Source: Pyricularia pennisetigena (taxonomy: Eukaryota > Ascomycota > Sordariomycetes > Magnaporthales > Pyriculariaceae). Taken from it: a stretch of DNA of 64,000 nucleotides. Below are positions 20,839 through 30,664 of this stretch, piece after piece. The notes below the pieces were generated by a model. That model searched no databases, was not told the origin of the DNA, and worked only from the letters and a program-made list of their open reading frames with translations. Made by a program: the position numbers and the translations under genes. The stretch covers positions 3,737,560 to 3,801,559 of the forward strand of contig NC_043744.1 of NCBI RefSeq assembly GCF_004337985.1, given 5' to 3'. Position 1 is the first letter of the stretch, and each line of letters opens with the position of its first letter.

Positions 20839-21516
20839 TCACAAAGTTCTCTCAATGTTGTTCCCAGTTCTTCCAACCGGACGAGTTTGTAGAGTCCTCC
20901 GAAAAGCGGTGATCCTAACACTGATTCGTCTCCTCCACGAAACCGCATGAGTCTGCGATGGCGCATGGGGCATGTTGCTATTCGTGTCCGGCAGTCCATA
21001 TCCGGCTCGATGAAAATAGCGGTTTCGCCAATCTCTGAGCCTAAAAGTGGCGATACCTCCATCGGCTTCCTGATCTCCAGCCAGAACATGCTGCTGTTCC
21101 TGCTGCCGCACCCGCGAGCTGTTGGCGCCGAGCATTCTCAGCTCCGCCCCCTGATCGTGTCTGGTGGTTGCACGGGGCTGGCGGAAGCACCACCCCATTC
21201 GGCCGCATAGCCAACAGATGAGCAAGGTGATTATCATGAACATGGTAAAGCCGATGAAGAGCTTGGCGATGGAATACCAGGTCAGATTGGCGACGCCGAG
21301 GGACCTGATGCAGGGGACGTGCGGGAGGTTGGCGGCGGCGTGCCAGTCTTCGGGGATCTGGCAGTATCCGTTGCCGGCTTCGAGGAATTCGAACACCTGC
21401 TGGCTCGTGGTGTGGAAGATGTAATCGCCGCCGAAGCTTGGGACCCTGATAGGGTATCGCTGTTCAGTCTGCGAATCGGATGTCAGAAGATACGGCAGTA
21501 CACAAAGGTTCAACAA
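20839..21516 (-). CDS. Unknown single-pass membrane protein with VP...NGYC ectodomain
   Basis: An open frame of 225 codons. The N-terminal ~80 residues carry PIRVPSFGGDYIFHTT, EAGNGYCQIPEDWHAA and HVPCIRSLG; one clear TM helix follows (LFIGFTMFMIITLLICWLCG), then a basic, Q/R-rich tail. The ectodomain matches the protein at 15843 with identical spacing from VP to the NG[FY]C cysteine. The true start is uncertain: a CAG acceptor lies just before ACTGAACAG at about 21470, so an upstream exon with a signal sequence may exist, but no join that keeps frame was found. No known family recognised. It shares a 750-bp divergent promoter region with the 304-aa gene. Confidence 0.5.
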   Translation of the reverse strand: MLNLCVLPYLLTSDSQTEQRYPIRVPSFGGDYIFHTTSQQVFEFLEAGNGYCQIPEDWHAAANLPHVPCIRSLGVANLTWYSIAKLFIGFTMFMIITLLICWLCGRMGWCFRQPRATTRHDQGAELRMLGANSSRVRQQEQQHVLAGDQEADGGIATFRLRDWRNRYFHRAGYGLPDTNSNMPHAPSQTHAVSWRRRISVRITAFRRTLQTRPVGRTGNNIERTL

Positions 21517-22266
21517 CTCGCTGTCGTGTGAAAGCGACCAACACTATCCCGAGGCTTTATATTCCAAGTCACAAAAGCACTGAGTGGTGCCATAGCGAGG
21601 CTTCAGGGCATATCGGTCTGCGCCCTGTGTCGTGTTTGCACGTGATGAATGCCCGAGTTGTTTGTTAATGGTGGAAAGGTATGTCGACCTGGGTGATGCA
21701 GGGATTCAGGTATGTACCATGGAAAACCTGCTGCGTGCGGTATGTGGAATGATGTTGGTTTTTTTTTTCTTCTTCTTTCTCTTTTTTTCTCCATTTCCAT
21801 AAAGTTTCGCCTCCTGAATGCTGCATCAACCACCCAAGTCACATGTGTCAAAGAAAATCGAAACAGAACTCACCTATGCATGTGGCTTTTGATGCAGGAG
21901 CAAATAAGTTTGAGCAAGCTACCTTTGAAGGGCACCAACACATTAGTCCACATCGCCCTATAAAGATGACTGGGCCCTGGCAAAGAATACCTAACCTGCA
22001 TGCATTTGCTGGTGTGTTAGCTCCTTCCAGACGCGAGACTATGCGCTGCATCAGGTTTGCTAAAGTTAATAAATCATCTTTGGAAACCTGGCTATATATT
22101 CCGCCCTCCCCTTCCTGTGTATCGACTTACTCCCGCCTGCTATCAAACATGCTCCTCCTCCATATCAAAGCATTACATATCCTCATACCAAAAAAACCCA
22201 GACTCCTGAGCAAATTCGCCATTACCAAGTCATTGCGATCAAACGTCACCAGCATCATTCATCACC
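21517..22266. other. Divergent promoter region of two small membrane-protein genes
   Basis: Possible upstream exon of the minus-strand gene and promoter of the plus-strand gene. Contains a T-rich tract at 21759-21792. No other gene supported. Confidence 0.5.
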
Positions 22267-23181
22267 ATGTCGGAATCGGAGTCGCCATACCCCTATCCCG
22301 AGGGCAATGGAGGAGACCAGAAGACATTCGGCATCATCATCGGCGTCTTGAGCTTTGCCGCAGTTGTTGCCATCGCGTTCACCGTCTGGCGTATAATGTG
22401 CCCCAAGAAGTCAAAGGCGGAGGATGATCTCGAGGCCGGCCCCGAGCCGCAGCCGGAGGGCGAGGAAGGAGACGCAGAGGAAGAAGGAGATGAACCAGAT
22501 GAAGGAGACCAACCAACCCAGGAAGTCAAAGAGCTGGCCCCCAGACGACCTCGTGCGCCACAATCAGTGCATTCGGATCATCCGAGAGCGAAGAGCAAAC
22601 CCAAGCTTCTGCGACAGCTTCCGCAACAGTTCCCACAGCTCCCGCGGGAGGTTCAACAACAGATCTGGGACCACGCCGAGAACAAGAACCACAAGAGACA
22701 TGGAGACAAGGCCCCGGAACCACTTCCGCGACAGCTTCGAAAGCAGCTTTGGGACTCGCTTCCGCTGGAGGTCCAGGAGGAGCTTTACGAACAGATCGAC
22801 CCAGACATACAGAAGCACGTCAAGCAGTGTCTCAAGGAGCAGAGACTGGAGGAGGAACTTGCAAACGTCTCAAGCAAGCCTCGGACCCGTCCACCGAGCC
22901 GTCGGCCGAGCACAGCTGCCACGGGCTCGCGTTCGAGTCGGCGACCAAGCACAACAGCTGCCTCGAGCTCACGTTCGAGCCGTCGAACCACCACAGATGT
23001 CTCGAGCATGTATTCGAGCCGTCGAGCACCTACCACCGTCGCCACCAGCATATTTCCGCCCACTGAAGCACCCACCGCACACGTCCCGGGCGCTTACCCC
23101 AGCCGGCGGGCACCCTCCAGCGCCCCAAGGATGCATTCGAGACGTCGGGCCTTGTCAAGCATTCTTACACTGGACGAGTAA
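22267..23181 (+). CDS. Single-pass membrane protein with SRR-repeat tail
   Basis: 304 aa, intronless. A short acidic N-terminus (MSESESPYPYPEGNGG) precedes one TM helix (FGIIIGVLSFAAVVAIAFTV), then a basic stop (MCPKKSK) and a very acidic segment (EEGDAEEEGDEPDEGD). Next come two related helical stretches around LPREVQQQIWDH and LPLEVQEELYEQIDPDIQKH. The last ~90 residues hold repeated S-R-R-x-[PT]-[ST] units (SRRPSTAATG, SRRPSTTAAS, SRRTTTDVSS, SRRAPTTVAT, SRRAPSSAPR), a possible SR-kinase or phosphorylation substrate region. The layout suggests a type I or III anchor with a long cytosolic tail. No family recognised. Frame choice is supported by the TM helix and codon bias; a 306-codon overlapping frame is a low-complexity shadow. 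Confidence 0.65.
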   Translation: MSESESPYPYPEGNGGDQKTFGIIIGVLSFAAVVAIAFTVWRIMCPKKSKAEDDLEAGPEPQPEGEEGDAEEEGDEPDEGDQPTQEVKELAPRRPRAPQSVHSDHPRAKSKPKLLRQLPQQFPQLPREVQQQIWDHAENKNHKRHGDKAPEPLPRQLRKQLWDSLPLEVQEELYEQIDPDIQKHVKQCLKEQRLEEELANVSSKPRTRPPSRRPSTAATGSRSSRRPSTTAASSSRSSRRTTTDVSSMYSSRRAPTTVATSIFPPTEAPTAHVPGAYPSRRAPSSAPRMHSRRRALSSILTLDE

Positions 23182-23640
23182 AAGCGGGATCATTGTTCGT
23201 GGATGGGAAGCGATGACCGGATTTCCAAAGACGACTGTCAGTGTTCGAAGACGGGCAGATTATCAGCGGTTCAAGGCATTTCGAGCTGGCTTGGGTCGTC
23301 TTGGTTACGGGTTGTTTTGTGTATTCTTTTGTATCTGTCTTTAGACTTTGGCTTGCTGAGCGGTAAATAGTCATGATTAATACAGGAGGTTGGAACTTTA
23401 CGGCGTGCATGGCAGCATGACTGCGCGGATGCATGTTATTGACGCACCCATGGTGAGCTTGTTGATCTGCATTATGATGTGCCAGCTATAAATCCTGAAA
23501 TTCCTGGTAGGTATGGGAGGAAAGACGAGAGAAAATTTCTCTCCCTTTTTTGTGATCTTCTTGCTGTTGTTTGAGCGACACATCAATGGTTTTTTTTTTT
23601 TTTCTTTTTACAAATATTATACTAGCATCCATTCAGCACA
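23182..23640. other. Intergenic, 459 bp
   Basis: 3' flank of the 304-aa gene and promoter of the 125-aa gene. Short T-run near 23590. Nothing specific seen. Confidence 0.5.
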
Positions 23641-24018
23641 ATGACCGCAAGCTTCAACATCGCCGTCATTGTGATGCTGACCATCTTTTCTGGATTTATG
23701 ATCCTAGCCGGCATCTGTCGGTTCCGACTTCTCCTCTGGTTCGCCAACTACGAACGGGGCCCACGCCGTGCAAGAGCCATCGCCCGCGCGTGGGACACCA
23801 CCGGCACCACCCGGACTACCGCCAGAAGCCGGCGCACACAGAGGCAATCAGGCCTCCCTCCCTACTCCTTGGAGCCCCGGGTCGGGGAGATTAGTGTGTC
23901 GCATTCCGAATACGGCATCGCGGACGACGACCCGCGGTCGGACATGCATCTATCTCAAATGCTTCGGGATTTGGAACAGCCTCCGCCTGCCTACCGAGGG
24001 CCAGGGACTCCGAGATGA
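23641..24018 (+). CDS. Small single-pass membrane protein with PY motifs
   Basis: 125 aa. The N-terminus is a TM helix (FNIAVIVMLTIFSGFMILAG) followed by CRFRLLLWF and an arginine-rich juxtamembrane region. The cytosolic tail carries GLPPYSLE (an LPxY variant) and, near the end, EQPPPAYRG (a PPxY core). PY motifs bind WW domains, classically those of the Rsp5/Nedd4 ubiquitin ligases. Small membrane proteins with PY tails in yeast (Rcr1/Rcr2, Bsd2) act as Rsp5 adaptors for membrane traffic. An Rsp5-adaptor role is therefore a reasonable inference but no sequence homology to Rcr1 can be shown here. The start is the first ATG, directly before the TM helix. Confidence 0.62.
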   Translation: MTASFNIAVIVMLTIFSGFMILAGICRFRLLLWFANYERGPRRARAIARAWDTTGTTRTTARSRRTQRQSGLPPYSLEPRVGEISVSHSEYGIADDDPRSDMHLSQMLRDLEQPPPAYRGPGTPR

Positions 24019-24482
24019 CCACAAGCTCGGATCTCAGAGGAGCAGAGAAAAGGGTTGAGCTGGAGTCCACGGGTGTAGTCGAGCCACCAGACTATATTGC
24101 GCCTATAAATGCGATCGTGGAACTACTTGTTGGTACTTTTGCTTCCCTAGGCACTCATGGAGAAGCAAAAAGAGAAGAGAGAGCAAAAGAAAGACATGAA
24201 AATCTCCTATAGAAAGTAGTCGAACCTGATTATAAAACAGAGCCTCTCACAGACGGGACCTATTGCACTACAGCTGGATGCGCCATGTCCAGCCTGATTG
24301 TCTCCATTGATGATTAACGAGTATTTCCTCTCAGCCTTATGATAGACGGCTATCAGTAATGATGCCGACACCTTGTCTGGATGAGCAGCCGCTGGCAGAG
24401 GGCAATAAAAAGCGAAGATGGAAATTTGGATTTACATTGTGCATTAGCCACTGGCTCAATCCACGACCTTCGTATCGAACTG
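24019..24482. other. Intergenic between convergent genes
   Basis: 3' flanks of the 125-aa gene and of the F-box-like gene. No ORF or repeat of note. Confidence 0.5.
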
Positions 24483-26192
24483 TCAATTCTCATCCCAGAC
24501 AATCTCGTTGGCCATTTGTGTCTGCAAGTAGATCTCCGCTGCTCGACCCGCCTCGGGCTCATAAGCTCTTATATCCCGAAGCATATCGCGAACGCTGCTG
24601 ACAGTTTCGTCCTTGTTTAGAATCAAATGCGCTGCTTGGTAGTTGGCCCATGTAAATTCATCAGGAATCCTATCCCCGTCCTCATTTCCTGACCGAAACT
24701 CCCGCAACGTGGGACTTAGCGTGTTCACAGTCAGCTCAACACCCAACTCTGCCAAAGCTTGCTTGGCGCCAAAGACGTCGCCTGGGATGGTGCGCAGTGA
24801 GCCGACGAGCGAAACGGCGACTCTGCGAAGATTCGGGAGGTGCTGCTTCTTTGCCGACGCAAGCCTGTGCAGGTCCTCGCCTACCATCGCGGATACTGGG
24901 ACCACTTCGTACTCCGAGACGGTCAGCTCCTCGAGAAGAGGAGGAAGCCCGTCGGCGTACAGGCTGGTGGCGTATATGCTCACGTCTTTGCCGCTGCTCA
25001 AACCGTCTCGATGCATATAGGGCTGCCACATCTCTGGCAGATGCCTTGTGGCAGAGAAATGGCGCAGCACGCAGGGGTAGATTGACGTAATGCCGATCTT
25101 GAGGCTTCGGAGGCTTTTGAACTGCTTTAGAGAGGTGCAGGCGAATTTGGAAAAGGTGCCCTCGCCGTGGGAAATGTGTTGTGGCGCAATATAGAACTGT
25201 GGGGCATTGATATCGAGCATCTCTAGCCTGTTGCAGTGCGGACTCAACGCTTCGAGTAGGTCGCTCACGTACGGCCAGTAGTGATTTGCATTCACGCCAT
25301 AAATTTGATGATCGTGGTGATGTACAGACGGGAGAACAGCTTGCCCTCGACCACGGTAGGCACGCCAAGCATCGCAGTCGATCATTTCGCCCGTACAAGT
25401 CCATCGAAAGTTCTGAAGGGAGACCAGTCCCTTCAAGACGTGTTTCAACTCAACTGCGGTGATCATGGGATCGATCATGTGAGCCTTGGTTACGTTGCGC
25501 AGCCGCAAAGTTCCGGGTTCGTCGAGCCTGACTCCAAAGTGTTGCCTGAACGTGAGCGCAGAAATCGTCGAGCTCTTCGCGTACAATTCTCCCAGATCCT
25601 CGAAGACTCCTGATCGAGGCTTCGCATTCCAGCCGTCGCGGTCGCATGTGTTGCCTACATGGAGGCTCTCGAGCTTTCCCCACTGCTGATTGGCAAATAT
25701 CTTGCCAGGGTTCAATTCCAGATCCGAAGGCCATCGTAGGTGGGCAAGGTTGGGTAGCGGCGGAAACGGCCCTGCCATATGCAACGCCTGACTTGTTGCA
25801 ACAATGTTGTGCGATTGTGCACAAAAGGTCAGGATCTTCACGTGTTCTGCAAGATCAGGACGTTTTGAAAGAGTCCGGACAAGGTTCTTGATCCTGTTGC
25901 AAGCGCCAACACTGAATGTCTTGCTGTTACTGAGCGAAAACATCAATTTGACATTGAGTTGGTGATAGAGAAAGGGTTGGAAGATTGCCCTGAATGTTCG
26001 CGACGCCAAGCATAGATTCCTGAGACCGGTTTGCTGACCAGGCTCGTAGACATGCTCCCTCTTACACCCGCAGCTCTGCTCGAACTGACAATTCCAGCCA
26101 AGGTGGCCCGCGATGTCTATCCATATCTCGGCCGGAACGGAGAGGACAGGAATCATGTTGAGAGCTCGATCATCATTTTCACAGTCGTACAT
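24483..26192 (-). CDS. F-box-like protein with leucine-rich C-terminal region
   Basis: 569 aa, no intron. An F-box-like segment lies near the N-terminus (VLSVPAEIWIDIAGHLG ... LRNLCLASRTFRAIFQPFLY), the arrangement seen in many fungal F-box proteins that bind Skp1 in SCF ubiquitin ligases. It is interrupted by a short Cys-rich insert (FEQSCGCKREHVYEPGQQ). The remaining ~480 residues have irregular leucine-rich pattern (LPNLAHLRWPSDLEL, LKQFKSLRSLKIGI, LPPLLEELTVSEYE, LPNLRRVAVSLVGSL), probably the substrate-binding part. No target can be named. The first ATG gives MYDCENDD; a second at residue 13 (MIPVLSVP) is equally possible. Family call is moderate because fungal F-boxes are divergent. Confidence 0.75.
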   Translation of the reverse strand: MYDCENDDRALNMIPVLSVPAEIWIDIAGHLGWNCQFEQSCGCKREHVYEPGQQTGLRNLCLASRTFRAIFQPFLYHQLNVKLMFSLSNSKTFSVGACNRIKNLVRTLSKRPDLAEHVKILTFCAQSHNIVATSQALHMAGPFPPLPNLAHLRWPSDLELNPGKIFANQQWGKLESLHVGNTCDRDGWNAKPRSGVFEDLGELYAKSSTISALTFRQHFGVRLDEPGTLRLRNVTKAHMIDPMITAVELKHVLKGLVSLQNFRWTCTGEMIDCDAWRAYRGRGQAVLPSVHHHDHQIYGVNANHYWPYVSDLLEALSPHCNRLEMLDINAPQFYIAPQHISHGEGTFSKFACTSLKQFKSLRSLKIGITSIYPCVLRHFSATRHLPEMWQPYMHRDGLSSGKDVSIYATSLYADGLPPLLEELTVSEYEVVPVSAMVGEDLHRLASAKKQHLPNLRRVAVSLVGSLRTIPGDVFGAKQALAELGVELTVNTLSPTLREFRSGNEDGDRIPDEFTWANYQAAHLILNKDETVSSVRDMLRDIRAYEPEAGRAAEIYLQTQMANEIVWDEN

Positions 26193-26990
26193 CTTGGCTC
26201 TGAAATCTACTCATCAATGTGCTTAGTCCCGTTCAATTGATCTGGACAAGGGTGAATATGCTGGGAACCGTCAGTGGGGAGACCGGAGAAGGCACAGTAA
26301 AGATACTTAGCTGGGTAGATAATTGAGGCTGATATCAATCGTGACTTGAAAGATGTTGACGCCGAAGATAACAATCAAAAGGCATTCTTCGAGATCCTAA
26401 GATTCCAAAGGTTGACCAAATAAACATTTGTACCAAGGGATGCGTAATCTGATGTAAGACTTTGATGTGTTTATCCTGACCGCGCGCCCTTGCTGACTGT
26501 TCTCAAAGGTTGGTAGCGTGATTTAGGTATTCTTGCGGCACAAGTTGTCTTGCTGAGTTCAAAAGAAATGTTTGGAACATGAAGCTCCTCAAATCCATTG
26601 GGGAGAAACAATAGACTGTAGGCTTGCAGTGAACACACACAGCCACAACTGAGACTTCAAATCCTGAGTTTTGCGGTTCCTTGGCCGAATCTCGACCAAA
26701 TGCACATTGAGTGGAATATCCTTGTGGGCTTGAACCTTTTGTAAGGTTCGTCAGTGACTGCTCGTGGTTGTTTTCTTTTTCTCTGGTACATTACTTCCCC
26801 TAACTGTGTGAGCAAGGGGAGGGTAGTGTTAATCTAGTTCCATGGGTATCAAATTGCTTATAGTTTGACAAGGGATAGATCAGACAAGTGCGCACGGAAG
26901 CACGCACGGCCAGTATCGGTTGCACAATGTCTCGCTCGATGCTTCCCGCAATAACGGGTGGCAATGTTGAGTCGCTCCAATCCATAGTGC
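26193..26990. other. Intergenic, 0.8 kb
   Basis: Promoter of the F-box-like gene and 3' flank of PSF2. No gene or repeat recognised. Confidence 0.5.
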
Positions 26991-27737
26991 TCAAATACCC
27001 ATATCCTCGTCGCTCTCTTCATCTTCACGTCCCGCCTCCTCCTCTTCCCTCCTCGTAGCTTCAGTACTGGCACCGAGCTTCCTCACGCCGTCAACGACGC
27101 CCAGCACGAAGCCGCGGTTTTCGGCAAGTTCTGCTCCTCCCACACCCCGCAATGACATGACGCCGCCGCCAAACCCCTCCACGTCACCGGAGCTGGCCCT
27201 CATTTTTGCAGCCCGTACCTCGACCAGATCCCTGATCAGGCCCCGAACCTCGCCGGCGGATGCGGGCATGTCGTCGGGCGCGTGGGCCAGCAGGATCTCG
27301 GCCATTTCGAGCCAATGGTAGGGTAGATAGCCGGCCGGGCTTTCTGCGGTGCAGGAGGGTAAGAAGGGCGGACTGAGAATTGTACTGCCGACGACGTTTG
27401 CCCTCCTGGCCCCGCCCCTGCCGTCGGAGCGCGAGGGCGGTGGAGGCGGCGGGCTAAAGGCAACAGGGTCGGTGTGCGTTTCGTGCTGGATAATCTGCTG
27501 CAGGGACGCTGGGTGCATCCATGGCGGGGCAATAATGTTGGCGCGCCGCTGCTTCTTGAGCAGGAGAGCCAGCCAGAGCGGCAGGGTCGCGCGGTGCGGT
27601 GGCCGCAGGGCCGGCGTCGAGCCTTGTATAAGAGGGATTGACTCGAGGCGTTGGCGGGGCACAATGGTTACAAGCTCGTTTTCGCACAGGAAAGCGACTT
27701 CGGATGGCGTCAGCCCGGGCGGCAGTGGGAGCGCCAT
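26991..27737 (-). CDS. PSF2: GINS complex subunit Psf2
   Basis: Nuclear subunit of GINS, the heterotetramer that joins Cdc45 and Mcm2-7 in the CMG replicative helicase. 248 aa, no intron. The N-terminal B-domain is clear: ALPLPPGLTPSEVAFLCENE, LVTIVPRQRLESIPLIQG and ATLPLWLALLLKKQRRANII with PPWMHPASLQQIIQHE. The helical A-domain follows: LPYHWLEMAEILLAHAPDD and EVRGLIRDLVEVRAAKMR. A proline-rich insert (FSPPPPPPSRSDGRGG) and an acidic tail ending EDEESDEDMGI make it longer than yeast Psf2 but normal for filamentous fungi. It diverges from the amidase gene. Assignment is confident. Confidence 0.93.
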   Translation of the reverse strand: MALPLPPGLTPSEVAFLCENELVTIVPRQRLESIPLIQGSTPALRPPHRATLPLWLALLLKKQRRANIIAPPWMHPASLQQIIQHETHTDPVAFSPPPPPPSRSDGRGGARRANVVGSTILSPPFLPSCTAESPAGYLPYHWLEMAEILLAHAPDDMPASAGEVRGLIRDLVEVRAAKMRASSGDVEGFGGGVMSLRGVGGAELAENRGFVLGVVDGVRKLGASTEATRREEEEAGREDEESDEDMGI

Positions 27738-28601
27738 GCTAGGTATGAGAATGATCGGCGGTCGGATGGCATCACACGAATGCCCTCGGCGGGCGGCGGC
27801 GCGGGTGGTCGTCGACGTGTGTTTTGGTGCAGGTTTGTGACTTGGTGGGAAAGCTTTTTAGCCAAAGATCGTCCAGTCTAGCCTAGACGCGCCTTCAAAC
27901 AATTACAGTACTGTGATTGCATTGACGCGGCTGCGGGGTTGGATTAACGCGATTGCGGGGAGGTGCTGCAATTTGTCCGCTGATAGTGAGTGGCCCCACT
28001 AGGCTCCTCCCTGGTCTGTCACCTTTGTTGCCTTCACTTGCCTCCCAGTTCACTGTCTGCCACCCATTGGTGTCAGACGACTCTCTCAATTCTCACCTCT
28101 GGCGTGAAGCGCGTCATGCTTCTACTCTTGTACAGAAATGCCTCAATTGATTCTCTGGTTGACAGACTGGGTGAAACTTGTTTGATGAGAAGCCAGTTCA
28201 GCATACGAGAGTCGACATGACGACAGCACGCAGGTAACTAGCTGAGCAGCCAATTTCGACGGAAAACACAAGCTTGCAGCGTGAACTTGGCTGAGACCAG
28301 CAGGTTCGCCCGGGGTTAGGGTCTCACTACAGTACCTTTGAGTACCTCCACCTCTCCAGCACACTTGGTTGGGGTCAAATTGCACAACGTAAGCTGCAGA
28401 GACCCCGAAATGCCTAAAATTGCTATCTCGGTCAGCATGTGAGCCCAAGGGTAAACAGCTTCAGGCTGATCCCCACCACAACATGGGCTTGAACCTCGAC
28501 TAGTATATCTCCAGCTCTCGTCGGAAAGGAAACATTGGTCTTGGTTACGGTTGCAAGTCGGTCGGTTGGTCGGTCACGTGAATACCAGAACAGTCATCAC
28601 C
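27738..28601. other. Divergent promoter region, PSF2 / amidase
   Basis: 864 bp between divergent genes. Only short chance ORFs; no operator recognised. Confidence 0.5.
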
Positions 28602-30279
28602 ATGTCGGTTTTCTTCAAAGACGTGTCAGAGTATGTCAAGTCAAGAGCGTCATTCAAAGTAACGTCTATTGTCACTTCTTTAACCGAGAAAACCACACAG
28701 AAACAACCCTATCAAACCAGGCGATGTCGAGGCTCTCCTCGCACCCTACGGCCTGACTATCCCGTCTTCAGAATCGGCAGACTACACTCTACTTCTGGCC
28801 GGAGTTCACGAGGTTGCGGAGCGTATCTCCGCTCTGCCAGACTACCAGCCCGTCCCTGACACCAAACGCTTCCCCCGCCAGCACGTTCGCCGGCCAGATT
28901 CCAAGGAGCAGGAGTTCGGCGTCGCATGGGCACATCGGTTCCTGATCCAGGGCGACCGGTCTGCACAATCTGCCGTCAAAGCCAAGACGGTCTGTCTGAA
29001 AGACTGTATTGCTGTTGCCGGCGTCCCACAGCTCCTCGGGTCCGATGCACTGCCACCGTGGACGCCGAGTACCGATGCGACTGTAGTGACGAGGCTACTG
29101 GAGGCTGGCGCCGACATTCTTGGTACATCAACCTGCGAGCATTTTTGCAACTCAACGGCTTCATTCACCTCTGCGCAGGGCACCATCGACAATCCCCATG
29201 CAGTCGGCTACTCTGCCGGTGGGAGCACGTCGGGTGGCGCAGCTCTTGTTGCGGCTGGCAGCGTCAACATTTGCATCGGCACTGACCAGGGCGGAAGTAT
29301 CCGTGTGCCCTCAGCGCTGTGCGGTTGCGTGGGGCTCAAGCCCACTCATGGACTTGTTCCGTTTACCGGTTTCTCGACCGGGGATGCCATCGATGACCAC
29401 GCGGGCCCTATTGCGATGTCGGTGGAGGACGTTGCCGCCTGTCTTGACGTCATTGCCGGGTATGATGGGATTGATGATCGATCCCTGGGTGCTGGGCGTC
29501 CTGGGTCGTACAACTTCCTTGAGACACTGAGAAATACACCATCAGATAAACCTCTTGCCGGCATCAGAGTCGGTCTTGTGAAGGAGGGCTTCGAATGCAG
29601 TGTCATGCGACCTGAAGTCGCCGCAATGGTCTTGGCCGCTGCTCACAAACTCGAAAAGCTCGGAGCAAACGTTGAGCAGGTTTCCGTTCCTCTGCATCTT
29701 GAAGGACCGTCGATTTGGACAATCCAACAACGGATAGCAGGGTCTCTGGCTATCATGGGGAAAGCAACAGGCCGTAGGGGCTTGGGTCTCACCGAGTTTG
29801 AACAAGCGAGACTGCCGTGGACTGATGACAACTTTCAGAAGATGTTTCACTCAACCAAAAACACCGTCATCAATGGCATGTACCTCGCCGACAAGTTCCC
29901 TGGCTTATACGGCAAGGTAGTCAATATCGGCCGGCAGATTCGAGACGCGTATCAAGATGTGCTTGCCACATACGACATTCTGGTGATGCCGACCACGCCT
30001 TTTGTAGCGCCAAGACATGGCATCAGGGGCTCTGTTCTCAAGTCTTTCGAGCCCACTATCGGACTGACGAGTAACACGGCCATATTCAACGTCACTGGTC
30101 ACCCGGCCTTGACAATTCCAGTCGGTACGCTGCCAGCAGTCGACAACACAGCCGTGAATTTGCCAGTGGGTATGCAGATTGTTTCTGGTCTGTGGGAAGA
30201 GAACAAGGTGCTCAAGGTCGGGTGGGCATGGGAGAAGGCGTTTGGAACGGCCGCAACGGCGACTTCGGGCTGTCCGTAA
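28602..30279 (+). CDS. Amidase (amidase-signature family)
   Basis: Hydrolyses an amide to acid and ammonia; substrate not predictable. Exons 28602-28630 and 28701-30279 give 535 aa. The tiny first exon encodes MSVFFKDVSE; the donor GTATGT and acceptor CACAG restore frame to NNPIKPGDVEALLAPYGLT, as in fungal amidases. The Ser-Ser-Lys triad is visible: Lys in TVCLKDC (about 110), the serine of GGSTSGG (about 185-187) and the nucleophile serine of DQGGSIRVPS (about 209). The C-terminal NVTGHPALTIPVGTLP and VNLPVGMQIVSGLWEE complete the fold. No targeting signal, so probably cytosolic. Length is usual. It lies upstream of a decayed SDR remnant and a zinc-finger regulator. Confidence 0.9.
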
Positions 30280-30429
30280 CCAAAGCAAAGCATGCAGCCA
30301 GCAATTCACTAAAACTTTTCAGGATAGCGCCGCTCAAGTCAAAAGGTTCAAGATGAGCACATAGCGACAGATTAGTCAACTTCCCAACTAAAACTTCTTA
30401 TCCTTCTTGCGTGCGGTGTTTGGATTAAC
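30280..30429. other. Short spacer after amidase
   Basis: 3' flank of the amidase gene; nothing else seen. Confidence 0.5.
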
Positions 30430-30664
30430 GCTTCACCCATTCCCCCTGGAATTTGCCACTGGCCTTCTATCCGCTCAGCCAGTCACGAGGGCACCGCAAT
30501 TCATCCAAGGGAGGATGGCGGCCACAACGGGCAAATGTTTGCTAATCAGGATCTTGCACGCGGGTGTCCTCGATCGCGTAATCGAGATCTTCCGCACACG
30601 TCATGTTAATGATGGCAACTTTGGATGTGCAATACACTGCATTGACGAAAGAGCGATTCCATGA
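30430..30664 (-). pseudogene. Remnant of a short-chain dehydrogenase/reductase
   Basis: On the minus strand a stretch of about 40 codons (30664-30542) reads like the catalytic helix region of a classical SDR: SFVNAVYCTSKVAIINMTCA, with the YxxxK pair (YCTSK), then DLDYAIEDTRV, where living enzymes continue into an NxxxPG segment. Here the frame ends at TAG (30544-30542). Further downstream a shifted frame gives PGGMGEALI (about 30449-30426), like the VDGGMG found near SDR C-termini. Upstream sequence is not clearly recognisable. No complete gene can be drawn, so this is read as a decayed fragment. The YCTSK block is convincing, the C-terminal piece only suggestive. Confidence 0.55.

Noticed and set aside
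22424..23344. A 306-codon frame overlapping the 304-aa membrane protein
   Set aside because: Low-complexity R/S/T translation without a membrane segment; the other frame has a proper TM helix and better codon use.
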